Shown here piece by piece: positions 25,201 through 38,301 of a stretch of DNA of 64,000 nucleotides. Location of the stretch: the NCBI GenBank assembly GCA_027922465.2, contig BQMF02000064.1, positions 1,116,001-1,180,000 of the forward strand, in the 5' to 3' direction. This stretch comes from Turritopsis dohrnii (lineage: Eukaryota; Cnidaria; Hydrozoa; Anthoathecata; Oceaniidae). The translations under genes were made by a program, and so were the position numbers. Under the pieces are notes generated by a model, which saw nothing but the letters and a program-made list of their open reading frames with translations, ran no database searches and was not told the origin of the DNA. Positions within the stretch are counted from its first letter, which is position 1. The number at the start of each line of letters is the position of its first letter.

Positions 25201-28200
25201 AGACACTTTTTAATATTCTTTCGTTTTACACTTTGCACTTTTGATATTGCTATTCTCATTCCTATTTCTATATCATGTGCTCTTGTGTCTGCTATTTTTC
25301 ACATGATTAATAGTTTAATAGTTAAGACTTAACAGAGTTTAATAGTTAAGATTTACAGAGTTTAACCATCTTTCAACTGTGCATTGTCCTTACACAGCCC
25401 CTCCTTTTTACTTGTCCACCCTGTACCTTTAGTTTGACTTTGTTTTATCCTTTTTTATCTAACAGGACGCGTGTTGATAACAGTATCTGTATATATTATT
25501 TTTAATTGTACATTTATTGAAACGCTTTTATCCTGTATAAATATTCGTCATAAATGAATAAATATATATCTACAAAGTATATACATAATAAAAACTGTTC
25601 TACCAACGAGTCCTGTGTAGATAGCAAATTGAGAGAATAGTGTTGAAAAGTTGGAAAAAACTTTAATTAGACTAGACCTGGAAATATAACTCGCATAATC
25701 AGCTATCGAAACCAATTTGGCGATTGTAGAAGAATGTGGGAGAATCAGACTAATGATAGACAGTGGAGGGTGATTGAGTGACAAGACAACATATATATAA
25801 AAACAAAAAAAACAAAAAAACAACAACAAAAAAAACTACATAAAATTAAAACTATTTAATTTTCCAGTAAATATCTAAAGTAAATATTTGAAAAACCGAA
25901 TACCAAAAAGAAGAGTCATGCTTTCAAAATTATATTATCATGTTATTATTATATTATCATGTCTTTTATATCGTCTTTTTTTTCACACCCTACTCAAACA
26001 TTTTTATAGTTATAATTTTTTAGTTATAATTCTTTCCAGCAATTGAATTTTGCCTTTGAAAATAAAATTTCTCAATGAAAATACTTAGTTTCAATATCAG
26101 ATTTTTTCGGTTTATTTTTAGTGTCTGTGTCTGGGATTAAAATAACATTTTCCAAGGATTACTATGGTGCAAAAAATTGGTGTGAAAATGATGAATCAAA
26201 TCTAGCATCAGTTAACGATGAATATCATGCAGAATTAATCAAAGCAGTTGCTCTGTATTCTGAAAAGTCTTGGATTCATTTAAAGAATACAACAACAAAA
26301 TACTTTCCTTTATGCACATCCTTTATAAATAAAGCATTTGCAAGATTGGCTGGCAGCTGCTTAAAGACTACAAATGCACCTGATCACACCTGGTTACCAT
26401 TCATTTGTACTGGTAAGAGACATACTGAAATATTACTAGGAAAGAAAATCTTTGGTATACTTTCCTTTTTAATAGCATCTATTGTAGTACTGAACTGGTT
26501 TATAGATAATTGTGTTATTATTTTTGATTCTGTCTAGGTAAAAAATATAAGCTTCCACTTTTGCTTGCTTCAAGCAACCTGAAGAACTATGAAGAATCAA
26601 TAGGTGGTACATGCCAAATTTCATCGGAACTCAAATCTCATAATCTATTTATCTTTTCACTTAAAATTAAGCGATATGCATTCGTAAAAAAGGTAAACAT
26701 GGTTTTTGTAACTGATAATGAATTAATTGGAGAGACAATGAAGTTCCAGATCAGTTTGATGGCTAAATCACCATCGTTACTGAATTGTTCAGAACCTGTT
26801 TTGACTTCTAATCTTGCATTGACTTATCCAGTGTATTGGACTTTTCAAAAGTGGGAATATACTATGGAAACCCCAGATATCTCGAAACTGATTCAACACG
26901 CTATTAATCAGAATTGGCATTATCAGAAGGAAGTTGGTGTTTTGTTCAAAAGTCTGTCACAAATAAGTGAAAACTTGAAAATAAAGAATGCATATTTGAA
27001 AGTGTTTTATGAAGATAATGAACCCAGTAAGTGATAAATGTTTTGTGTATTCTGTTGAGTGTGATACTGAAATTTCATTAATTTATAGTTTTCTTACTCT
27101 ATAGACAACTTTTTATATTTTCCACCAACATCAATGCAATATATGTCATATTCAACTGGTTCATATCACACTGGTATGCAGTGGTTATCCTTTTGGTATT
27201 ACATGTCTGTAAGAAATTGGAGCAACCTCTTAGTTTGGCAAATAAATGAGGGAAATGTCCCAAAGTTGATATTCAGTGTGACTAATAAGCAAACCCAAAA
27301 TTGGGAACAAGCAGTTGTGAAACTTGATTCTGTGAGTGGTGGAAGATTCAAGGTAAACAAATGTCTTTATTTTTAATACATCATTTTAATTGCAATGGCG
27401 TTATTCAAATAATAGCCTTAAAGTGAAATGCAATTTCGTAATTTTTATGTTTTTGCTATTATCATAGAAAAGCCTTGCTTTTGTCATAGGTGCTGTTTCA
27501 TAGACTTCAAAGACTAAATGCCATAAAAAATCATGTTGCAGTTGATAGCATTGAATTATCTGCGAACAAACCTTTGAAATTGCCAGTTCAGGAGGAGTTA
27601 CTGTTCAATATAAGTGGTAAATGCCTGCTGGAAATTTTAACTAAATTCTTCTTTTTTTTCATTCCGTATAAAAATCCGACTGGTAGCCTTGTGGTAGAGT
27701 GCTTGTTTCCTGTTCGGGAGGTCATGGGTTCAATCTCGAACTGAGTCATGCTAGCAACTATAACAGTGTGAATCACTCCTCTCTGCTTAGCACTCAGCAA
27801 GAGAGTAGGAATGATGTTAAGGATGGTTGTTTAGTTGAGGGATTCATGTCATTACAGCTTCTGTAGCCCAAATGGTGGCTTTAAATGCTCTAGGACCTCC
27901 TTCACAGGATCCTCGTTGGGTAAACATTCATAAATAAATATGTAAAATATGATAATTTATTTTAGATATGACATCATACATGATGGTTCTGGAAAAACTT
28001 AAGCTTTCTACGCCAGTGCTTTTATATCCTTTCGCCACGAAGATGTATTTCAACAAAGATTATGGCCCATACATGCTAAATCTGACATCAATATCTGATG
28101 TAGAAATCAATGTTGCAACTGACAAGTACGGATTCCCACATCACAGTTTACAGATCTGTAGTAAGAAGAACTTAACAGCGAACATTAAAAGGGCAACAAT

Positions 28201-31200
28201 TCATATACGAAACGAGTTTGCAATAATGTTTCACTATAAGTCTAATCAATCAATATCTGTTAATCAATCAATCTTCAAATTACAATCAGAAGAAAATGTG
28301 AATTCCATAAGTTTTAATGATGTTGGAAACTCACTCAGGATCAAGTAAGTGCTAATGACATTTTAATCAAACTCTTTTTGTTATTTTTAAGTAAATAACA
28401 AAAAAAAAAAAAAAAAAAAAGTAAATCAGAGAAAAAGCCTCTTATATCTTCAATTGTTATCATTTAGATTGGACAATTCAGAGTCAAATGACCGTTTGTT
28501 TGATATCCATCTTACACCATATTGGACTTACTATGCTTTTGTTTATTCAAATGGAAACTTTACCTTTTATTGCAATAATTCGGTTTGTTGAATTTGCTGA
28601 TTATGATTTTACAGCTGTCAAAGATTTTTTTTTTAACTTTGTGTTTTGTTGGCTATTACTTTGATTTTAATGTAACTCTACTTATATCTTCCATATAGAT
28701 TCACAAAACAGCAGAAATGATTTATGTGGGACCATTTCCAGACACATTGACTGTTACTACTTCTGGTTTTATTTCATGCTTGCAAATTTATTCGAAAGCA
28801 CTCACACTGGCTGAACTAAATGGGCTGGAATTTTGTCCCAATAGACAAAGTTGGTTTTTTTATACTGAATTTTATTATCTTCTTTTGTTTCTGTGAAATC
28901 AATGTTTTTCTTTTAACATCATAGGCATGAATTATCATCCACACATATGCAAATATGGTATCAATGTAGCTTTTGCAGAAAAAGTTTGCTATTGTTATGA
29001 TCAAACTTTATGGCATCAATCAGAATCATGTAGCAATAGTAGGTTGCTGTTTATTAATGCTTAATCTTGCTGTATGCATAATTAAGTTTATTTTTAATCT
29101 TTTGACTCTTAGATTTTGCATCTACTATTTACAAAGATTCCATGTATGTCTCATTTGATAGTAATGCAGGCTTTGATGAGTCTGGTCAGCTACCAATTAC
29201 CTTACCTGATGCAAACGAATATAATTTTAACTTGGGTATACGAAACTATGCTCTATGTATGAAAAATCATACAGGCAATGTTTTATTATCAGTGAATGAC
29301 ATCAACTGCACATCATCGACATGCGCAACTGTGGGATTTTGGATTTTTATAGCTGATGTTGCTTTCGACGCTAATTCTGTTTACAACATTTATGATTTTC
29401 TAAATCTGACAATTGCTTTCATGACAACCAAGCAACAAGAGTTGATATTGGAAATAAAAGTGGAAGGAAAGTTCTGCAACACATTGAAATTGACGAAAGA
29501 AACATGGGTTTTCTTTACGCTTATTTATACAGTGGATGGTATTAGTATGTATGTAAATGATCAAGAACTCAGGATTTGTAAGCTGTCTATGATTCCAAGA
29601 TCCTCAAATTTATCGATTGGACCTTTCGTATGCATCGATGAATTTTCAGTAACATTGAATCAAAGGTTGGATCTTTACAAAAAAGTGACACTAGGTAACA
29701 GGCAATTGTAGATGAAATGCAACTTAGTTTGTGTTCTTATTTCAAATGAGATGATTATTTAACTTTTCGTTTTCATTTAGGTGACAATAACAACCATGTC
29801 AATGTCGTGTTATTTTACAACGTGAGTAGTGCAAGTTTTTCCAAGGAAAAGATATTCTTGAAATGGTCATATGAAGAAAATGAATTTGTTAAAGACACAA
29901 TCGAAAAATTGGTTTGTGCTTCAAAGTCTAAACTTTATTTATGTGATGTTTTTCTTAAAAAATGTCATTTTATAATGTTTTTGTTATTAAAGTATTAAAG
30001 TACTTAATTTTTAACTATCAAAACTATTGAAATTTCAGCTTATCAGTGTAACAAGTTACTACAATGCAATTCCATCACGATACATTCTAGGTACTACAAT
30101 TGATGATTTGAGGTAATTTCCTTCAATATAAGTGTTGATTTATCCATTAAGTTTGGATCCATCTGATGACTACAGCAATTATCATCTTTATGTTATGCAA
30201 TATTTTACGTCTGAAGTACATGGATAGATGTTGTTTTATAAATCAAGAAGTCAAACTTTTTTGATCTCTCTTTTTAGAGTTTAAACATAACTTTAAATTT
30301 TAGAATGGAAGCTGACGGCTTGCATGCATCTGGGAAAGTTCTTTTAAACTATGTAACTAGAGCTTCACATGTCAGCACTATGCAGCAGAATGTAATATTT
30401 GAAGGGAGGACATATTCAGTCACCAATTTGAAAATTACAGGAGGTTTCAATTATTGTTATATCTTTTGCCAATGATTTGATCATTTTTATGTAGCAGAGA
30501 TTATTAGTGTTGCTTGTCATTTTATTCTAGTATCTTCTAAAGGAACAATATGCAATATATCTTTTTTGACTGCTACTGAAGTAACCGTGGAGATCTTTAA
30601 CCAAGATGAAGAGGGAAAAAAATTCCAGTTGGGCTTTCATGCATTGATTCTCAGCCAATTCCCAGTCTACAACATATCAACATCAAAGCTGATCCAATTT
30701 GTTGAATTTGAAACATACGAAAATATGTCAAAACTATATATTAATGACCTTAAGCCATTCAGAAATCATTCAATAAAAATATGGCCAGTTTCGCATTTTG
30801 GTTATGGAAAAAGTTGTTTGATAAATTTTGCCACACCAAAAGCAGGTATGATCCCTTTGATACTTTGAATCTTGATGCCTTTTCATAAACTTGGTTAAAC
30901 TGCTTACAAAATTGTACTTGTTATAAGATTATAAGATTGTTGGTTGGAATTTACTTCTTTAGCAATAATGAAAATTCCCAATAATAAGGTAATATGGGTT
31001 AAAAAATATAAGGTGAAGCAAGAAATAAAATTATTATATTTATGCCACTTTCATAAAAAATGTTGATTATGATACGATTCTATAGTGAATGATATCCCAC
31101 CGAGTGACGTTTTTGCTGTCAATACAAGTCATGTGTCTTTGACTGTCGAGTGGCACAAATACGATGACCCAACTGGATGGAATAGTGATGAATTGAAATA

Positions 31201-34200
31201 TGTGATTTATTGGAAAGAAGTAACATATAATGAAACATTTAACATCTCCTTATATGAGCAGCTATTTGTCCCCAATGAATTTGTTGGTTTTTCTGAAGTC
31301 AAGCTGCAATCACCTAAATTCATAAAAGTGAATATATCAGATTTGATGCCATTTACAAATTACAGTATCTTAGTAACCACATTAAACGACATGGGTTTGG
31401 GAAACTTTACAGAAGTATTTTGTCGAACAGCTGAGTGGTGTAAGTAATATCGCAACCAGATTTTTTTCTCTACCTGAAAGACTTACTCTACTGTGCTTAA
31501 AATCCTTCTTGATGTTTGTGATTATTATTTAGACCCAGAGTACATTCCTGAAATCACAGAAATCCATTCAACGAATGCACAAGCGACAATAATTTTTCAA
31601 GAAATACCAAATAACATTGAACTATATAATTCATGGAATCTTGAAGGTTATAATGTTACATTAGTTAGAGGAGGCTTAAATAAAACAGTTGTTCTATCGC
31701 CTAATGAGACATCAGTGGTATTTTCTGGTTTGGATTGTTTTTCTATCTATCAATTACACGTAGTTGTATTTAACCACATTGGTCCTGGACCAAATACAAC
31801 TGTCTGTTTCTCTACTCAAGAACATGGTAAGAACCAAACAGCTAAATAATTGATTTATCTAGGATTTTAAGATTTTTCAGTAATTTTTCTTGATAAACTC
31901 TTGATGTTAGCAAAATTATTAATAAGTTCAATCAATTCTCATCGTTCTGTTGGCAGTACTCTAGCTCTTATATTATGCTATGTCTTCCCTCTCATCACGT
32001 ATATTATACGTGCTATTTTTTTCTTTCATAGCACCAACTTTAGAAATTGAAGTAATCATTGAAGAGGTAACAAACATTTCTATCAGCCTTTCAGTAAGTG
32101 GGATGGATATAAACAAAGAGAACGGAGTTATAATCTCTTACCTTGTGCACTACAAAGGACTGAATAATGATAAAGAAGAACGAGAATTCCATAAACATAT
32201 TGAACACAGTGGTTTTGATCTCGAACATTGGAATGAGATGAAAAAGGTTTTTGTAAACTGCAGCTTGATTTCAAAACAAAAACCAAAGTCAGCACAGCCG
32301 TTGAACATCTCAATAAGCAATCTGACACCTTGGACGTTCTACAATCTCTCCTTGAGTCCTTGTAATAAGATTGGCTGTAATAACAAAACTACAGATATAA
32401 CTTTTGAAACAGAACCATCCGTACCATCTTGCTCACCTAACATTTCAATTGTGAGTTTGGGCTCGACAGAGTTACTTGTATCTTGGCCATGTATGAGCAG
32501 CTGTGTTAATGGACCATTTGTTTCTTATCATACTACTCTAAAAGAGAGTGATATGTATAAACAATTGTCTCCTGTGTTTACACACAATGTGACTAGATGC
32601 TCCACCATTTTCACTGATTTAAGAAAATATTGGAATTACACAGTAGTAGCGTTTGTTGAGAATGCTTTAGGTTATGGACCAAAATCACAAGCAAAATGGA
32701 GTTTCACAGATGAGGATGGTGAGTACTGTTTTTTGTTGAATCAATCAAATTAACATGTGTTGTTTGAGTTAAATAAGTTTATTTTAGAACCATCTGGTGA
32801 ACCAACAAATTTATCAATCCAACCTTGTGGTAGCACCATCATATGTATCAATGTCAGCTTGCCACTATATTCATTAAGAAATGGTGTCATTCGTGGCTAT
32901 GTAGTGACATATTATGATCACCGAAACCTGGAATCTAAAACATCCACTTTTCCAATTAACACAGAGGAAACTGTTTTTCTGAAAATTGTCAATTTATCAA
33001 AGTTTACTGATTATGATTTATCAATTGCTGCATTTACTAATGTTGGAAATGGTCCGCATGTAACAGAGAATGTCAGAACTCTTGAAGATGGTAAATACTG
33101 TTTAAATTTTAAGTGTATATTATTATGGTGAGTTTTAGTATTCCTCATTGTCATGCTCTTTGCTTTGGTTTTTTATAGTACCAAGTTTAGGTGCGCATAA
33201 CGAAGAAGTTTCTAATGTTGATGCATTTAGTGTACATTTTCAATGGGAAAACATCCCTGTTGATGCGATGCACGGTGTCATGAGGTTTTATTTTGTAAAT
33301 TGCGTGGGTATGTTGGCAAATCAGTCCATTCACATTTTGCCTGCTTTGAACATTACTTTTTATGAACATCAACCATTATACAAGGCCATGTTTTCTGGAT
33401 TGTTTGCATACACGACTTATAATATTACCATACAAGCCTGTACAACACCTGGTTGTGGTAGCGAATCAACAATCCAAATAAAGACAGAAGAATCAAGTAA
33501 GTTTACTTATTATGTGTTATTTTTCTTTAACTTTTTATTTTTCCCATATCGAAATATTTAATTTCTGTTTTACTTCATCTATCTTGCCTTTTTCTTTGAT
33601 AATATATATTATTTTATGTTAACAAAAATTTATTTGAAATTCATTTTGATGTAGGAAACTTGAAATAAATGTGTTGAAAAGTAAAATTGCAATTCTATTG
33701 ATTTTCTGATTACAGTGCCAGTTGGAACCGTCCAAAATTTACATCGGTGTCACAATAGCACAGTAGAGACGTTACATTTGAAATGGTCTGATTTATTACC
33801 CATGGAAAAAAGGGGTATCATACAAAACTTTACCCTTACCTTTATCGAGGAGGAGTATCAATGGGATTATGATCCAGAATCAATGATTGTCTCTGGCAAT
33901 CAGTTTAATATCTCCATTCCTAATCTTCGTAACTTCACTACATACATCGTGGAAATTGTTGCCTCTAATAGAATGGGTAAAGGGCCATCAATGACAAAAC
34001 AATTTCTGACACCAGAAAATGGTGAGCAAATCAAATTTGAATTCTAATATCTGGAAGTTCTTTTGAGTATTAAAGAAAATTACGAAATCATCCAACTAAA
34101 TTGTATTTAAAGAGAGATTTGGTATGAATTAGTATATTTTTTTTAGTGCCTTCGGTTTCACCTAAAATCATTGCAGCATATAACATCAGTAGCACAGCTT

Positions 34201-37200
34201 TAAAGGTAGAGTTTTCTCCGATAATTGAAAGCACCTGGGAAGGTACACCATTGGGATATTATATGTACTACCAATTAGCTGAAGAAGATCCAATTTGTGT
34301 CCCTGGCCAAGTTTGCCATCACAGAAACTATGTCATTTGCCTTGGGGACAAAAGTGATAGCTGTGAAATACATAATTTGATGTTGCATACAAATTACAGT
34401 ATCTGTTTATCTGGGTTTACTAATGCTGGTCCTGGTGTACTCAGTGAATGTCTTTTTGCTGTTACAGATACTTATGGTATGATCTTAATTCTCAACATTT
34501 TAACAGCCATCAACTGATAACAGCCATCATATTCTTAATCAGCCTTACTTAACTTACATATCTTATTTACATTGTCTTGTTGTCATTAAAACAAAAAATA
34601 AGAGATGTTCTACTAAAAAGTGTTGTAATCACAAAGTTTTATTTTAACAGTCTCTCATATGGAGAGTTAAGTTTGTGTTTTATAGGAATTTGTTAGGAGG
34701 CTGTAATCTGGTCTAGCTGAACTGTTTATGGCCAGGCAAACGTATTAATCTCAACCAGGAATTCAACTTTTAAACTTCTAGTTGATGGGAACTGGTCAAT
34801 ATGGAGTACGTGGGGAAGTTGTGATAAAAGTTGTGGTCTTGGCATTCAACAAAGGTTCAGATTTTGTATTAACCCAATGCCAGCAAGAGGAGGGGCGAAT
34901 TGTACCGGCGATGATGTTGAATCCAGACGTTGCAACGATTTCCCATGTCCAGGTGATGAGTTTAACAGTACTCAGAAAAAAACACATTTTTAATATTTCT
35001 GAAAAACTTCAAAAATTCATTGAAATGTCTTTAAAATTTTCATTTAGGTTTTTACTTAGCTAATAGAATGCAAGATTGTCAGAGCGCATGTGCAACTCTT
35101 GGCGATGAATTTGCTTGCTCTACTGTTATCAAAACAAAAAACCAGACCACAGTATTCAAAAATGCCATTGATATCAATAACTTTTCGATTTCATTCAATT
35201 TGAGTTGTAAGAAAAATTTAGATGAGCAGTTCTTCTCAAAAGAATTTCACCCAGCGTACTCTGTTGAAGATGAAATATGCGTTGGTTATAAAGGTGTCCC
35301 TGAAACGATCAACTGTAGCAACACTGAAGATTTCGATGCAAAATATAGACGATTATGTTATTGTATTGACAAAGGTATTATCAGAGAATATTAAAACTTT
35401 TATTACAAGATGGTGTCTGTCATACTTAATACATGCATTTGTGTATCATCTTATGTATATTGTAGAAACAATGGGATACACGTTGTGGTCGATATGGAGT
35501 CCTTGCACTAAATCCTGTGATCTTGGACAACGAAAACGATACCGAAAATGTTTGATACAAACAGGGTGTGACAAGACTGAGGATACTAATGATTGCAATC
35601 AGCATAGTTGTCCACGTAAGACGTTATTCAAAATTGAATTGGTCATTATTTGTATTGGATCTAATGTGACTGCCCAGAGATATGTAGGACTCCCACTGGT
35701 CTTAATATACTTGATGGATTTCCTTTTAGTTGACGGTCAGTGGGGAGCATGGTCTGCCTATGGTAAATGCTCAACCACATGTGGTTTTGGCAGGCAAATA
35801 AGAAAGCGATTATGTAATTCGCCTTCTCCTGCCTTTTTTGGAAAATTTTGTGCTGGAACAGATATTGATGTGATGACTGGGTGTAGTCCTAACCCTTGCC
35901 CAAGTACGTGTTCTTTTCTCTTTTATTTATATCAGATTTTTCTCGAAAACTGTTTCAGGAATGGATATATCTTTTCTGTTTCTGACGTGGTCTAGTAAAA
36001 ATGTTTAAAATACCCTAGTTTCTCCCCCTCCTCCTCATCCTCTCTTTCCTGTGCCAACGATTGTTCCCAGTTCTGAAATTCCTTTAGTTTTCATGTAAAT
36101 TAACACAAAAGTAAAATTGGAAGGTGCTGATTTCCAATTTGCCAGTCATTTTTTAGATTTGGTCAAAATTGGGCAATTTGTCAAGGATTGGACCAAATTT
36201 CATTAATTTTTTCAATTTTCATAAACGTTTCGACTATTTCAAATTGTTTGGGACATGCATCGGATAGTTGTTGTTGTGACGTCACGGCTTGAAGTCTTCG
36301 AGTTGTTAGGTTTCTTATGTTGCACTCAAGTTCAGTATATAAAGGGAGTCTTTTAACCAATGAAAAACAAGGAAAAACAAGATGAATAATGCTTCCATAA
36401 AATGATTGTTTTATTTTCACATACAGTTCATGGAGGCTGGTCGAAAGTTTCCAGTCTTAGTATGTGTACACAACCCTGTGGCGAGGCTGGTTCAAAATGG
36501 CAGAAAAGACATTGCAACAACCCGACACCAATGTATCATGGGCGAATGTGTAAAGGAGCGGCAGTGCGACACGTCCCATGCATCCAAAACAAAAAATGCA
36601 AACGTTTGTTTTTATTATTTATCGCGTTGTGCTTTTCGATTTTTTTTCCCAAAAATATCTATTATGTTCTTATGGTTGTTGTGAATGATACTAACGATGT
36701 CGAAATCCAAACTTTTTACCCACACGCCAACCATGGTGGCGCTTACAGGAGCCACTAAACTAAGCAAATTACTTCCGGCCAGATAAGAAAACGTTGATTA
36801 CCTTTTGATTTTATTGACCAACTGCAATAGCTTTGAATCGCTTTTCTTCGTAAACTATATTTAGGACTTAGTGTTACCTTTCTAATCAAACTTCCATTCG
36901 TCAAATGGCAATTTAAATACGTTTACTTGGGCAGCAAGGAAACTTTGGAACTGACGTCGAACCTAAGTAACGCAGTAAGTTGCTCTCCAGTCTTTGAAAC
37001 TTTTGATGCAAGATGTAAGCTTATATCCAGATTCAAAACTTGTTGGGCGTGTTTAGGTTGTTGTTTGGTTATCTTGTACTTTAGACCTTAATTTTTTCGA
37101 AAGCTTTTCTGTTTTCCCTATTTATCGTAGTTCCAAGCTACTTACGGTTGCATTGATTCATGTTGTCTTGTTTAGATTGAAAACCATATGGCGAACAGTT

Positions 37201-38269
37201 CTGTTGGAGTTAGTGTTATCGAGTACATTCAATACAACGAATTAAGGTATGTGATCTTCATAGGGTCTGCTCAGAAACGAAAAAAAAAAAAAAAAAAGAT
37301 GTGATTGAATTAATGAAGTGGGTGTGTCCTCTTTTAGATCTGGCAGTGTAAATGTGAATTTCACCGTGTTTTTCAAGGGAAATCCATTCGTTGAAACTCT
37401 TGTGCTCCAAGATGCCTTCGATAACATTGGACGTATCCATGACATTCCTGCTCAGTTGATCCAAATATCATCGCCTGATGGTAAACCTGTTTTTTTGTGT
37501 TTTTAATGATCCTAATGGGCTCATTACTGGACCATAAGTGACATATTGTCGGTCTAAATCGCTGGCCGAAACTAAAACCTGTGACTAAAAGTAGATTTAG
37601 TCGTTACAGGTTGCGGCGAAGAATGATCAAACCTTTACTATGTGAAATATGACCAAATTGATGAAAGTACAAAATCTCCTTAACTTTATTGATATCTACG
37701 TCAACAACCGACGCCGACTAAAATGTTGTTTTTTTTCCCTTCAAACCTGAAATGCCACGGCACGCCACGTCATGCCTACTTGGTCTGATAATGTTTTGTT
37801 TACTCAGTTTGTGTAAGTTGTGTTTTTTTTTCGGTAACCGAATGAATATTCTCGTCTAACGAAAAACTACCGAGAACACAAAAATTCCTTTTTTCTATCT
37901 CATCGAAGCAGATGAAAAAACGATACTGATTATTTTAGTTCCCGACAAGCCGCCGACGTGTTACATCGAATCAGTAACGTCACACGAGATTAAAGTGTAT
38001 TGGGACGCGATAAACGTAACTGCGATCGATTTCTATGCGTACTATGTATTCGTTCGAGACGTATCTAATTCCCATGGCAACTGGACTTCGTATGGAACTC
38101 GAACAAATTGGATTATTTTGGAAGATTTGAAGGCTGGACACCAGTATGGAATACGATTAACAGTATCCATAGCAACTGGCAATGGCATAGCCTCCAGCGA
38201 AGTACTAGTCAGAACCCTTGATGGACGTTAGTATTCTAAATTCCTTCTTTTCACCCATTTATTTATTTA

Positions 38270-38301
<32 letters not shown>

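Larger units (their letters stand above)
22000..25575 (+). mobile_element. CR1-like LINE, inactivated, in an intron of the giant gene
   Basis: The LINE inserted between exons 17 and 18 in the host orientation. Its main frame starts at ATG 22112 and has, in order: a hydrophobic leader, a 2A-like motif, an APE-type endonuclease (SETH, LLLGDLNVN, GDHGMI) and a reverse transcriptase (VVPVYKSG, NYRPISIL, FGFRKGKSTEHA, YADD). Damage seen: an in-frame TGA at 24107-24109, a frameshift near 24345 just after the PQGS motif, and the motif-A catalytic Asp replaced by Asn (FINL in place of FxDL). The second open part runs 24349-25202. The 3' tail ends near 25565 with ATAAATGAATAAATA. The 5' end is not sharply defined. 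Confidence 0.88.

Noticed and set aside
29142..29711. Possible independent 189-codon gene
   Set aside because: It is exon 26 of the giant gene: good acceptor at 29112, donor GTAACA at 29695, and its LamG-like pattern matches the neighbouring modules.
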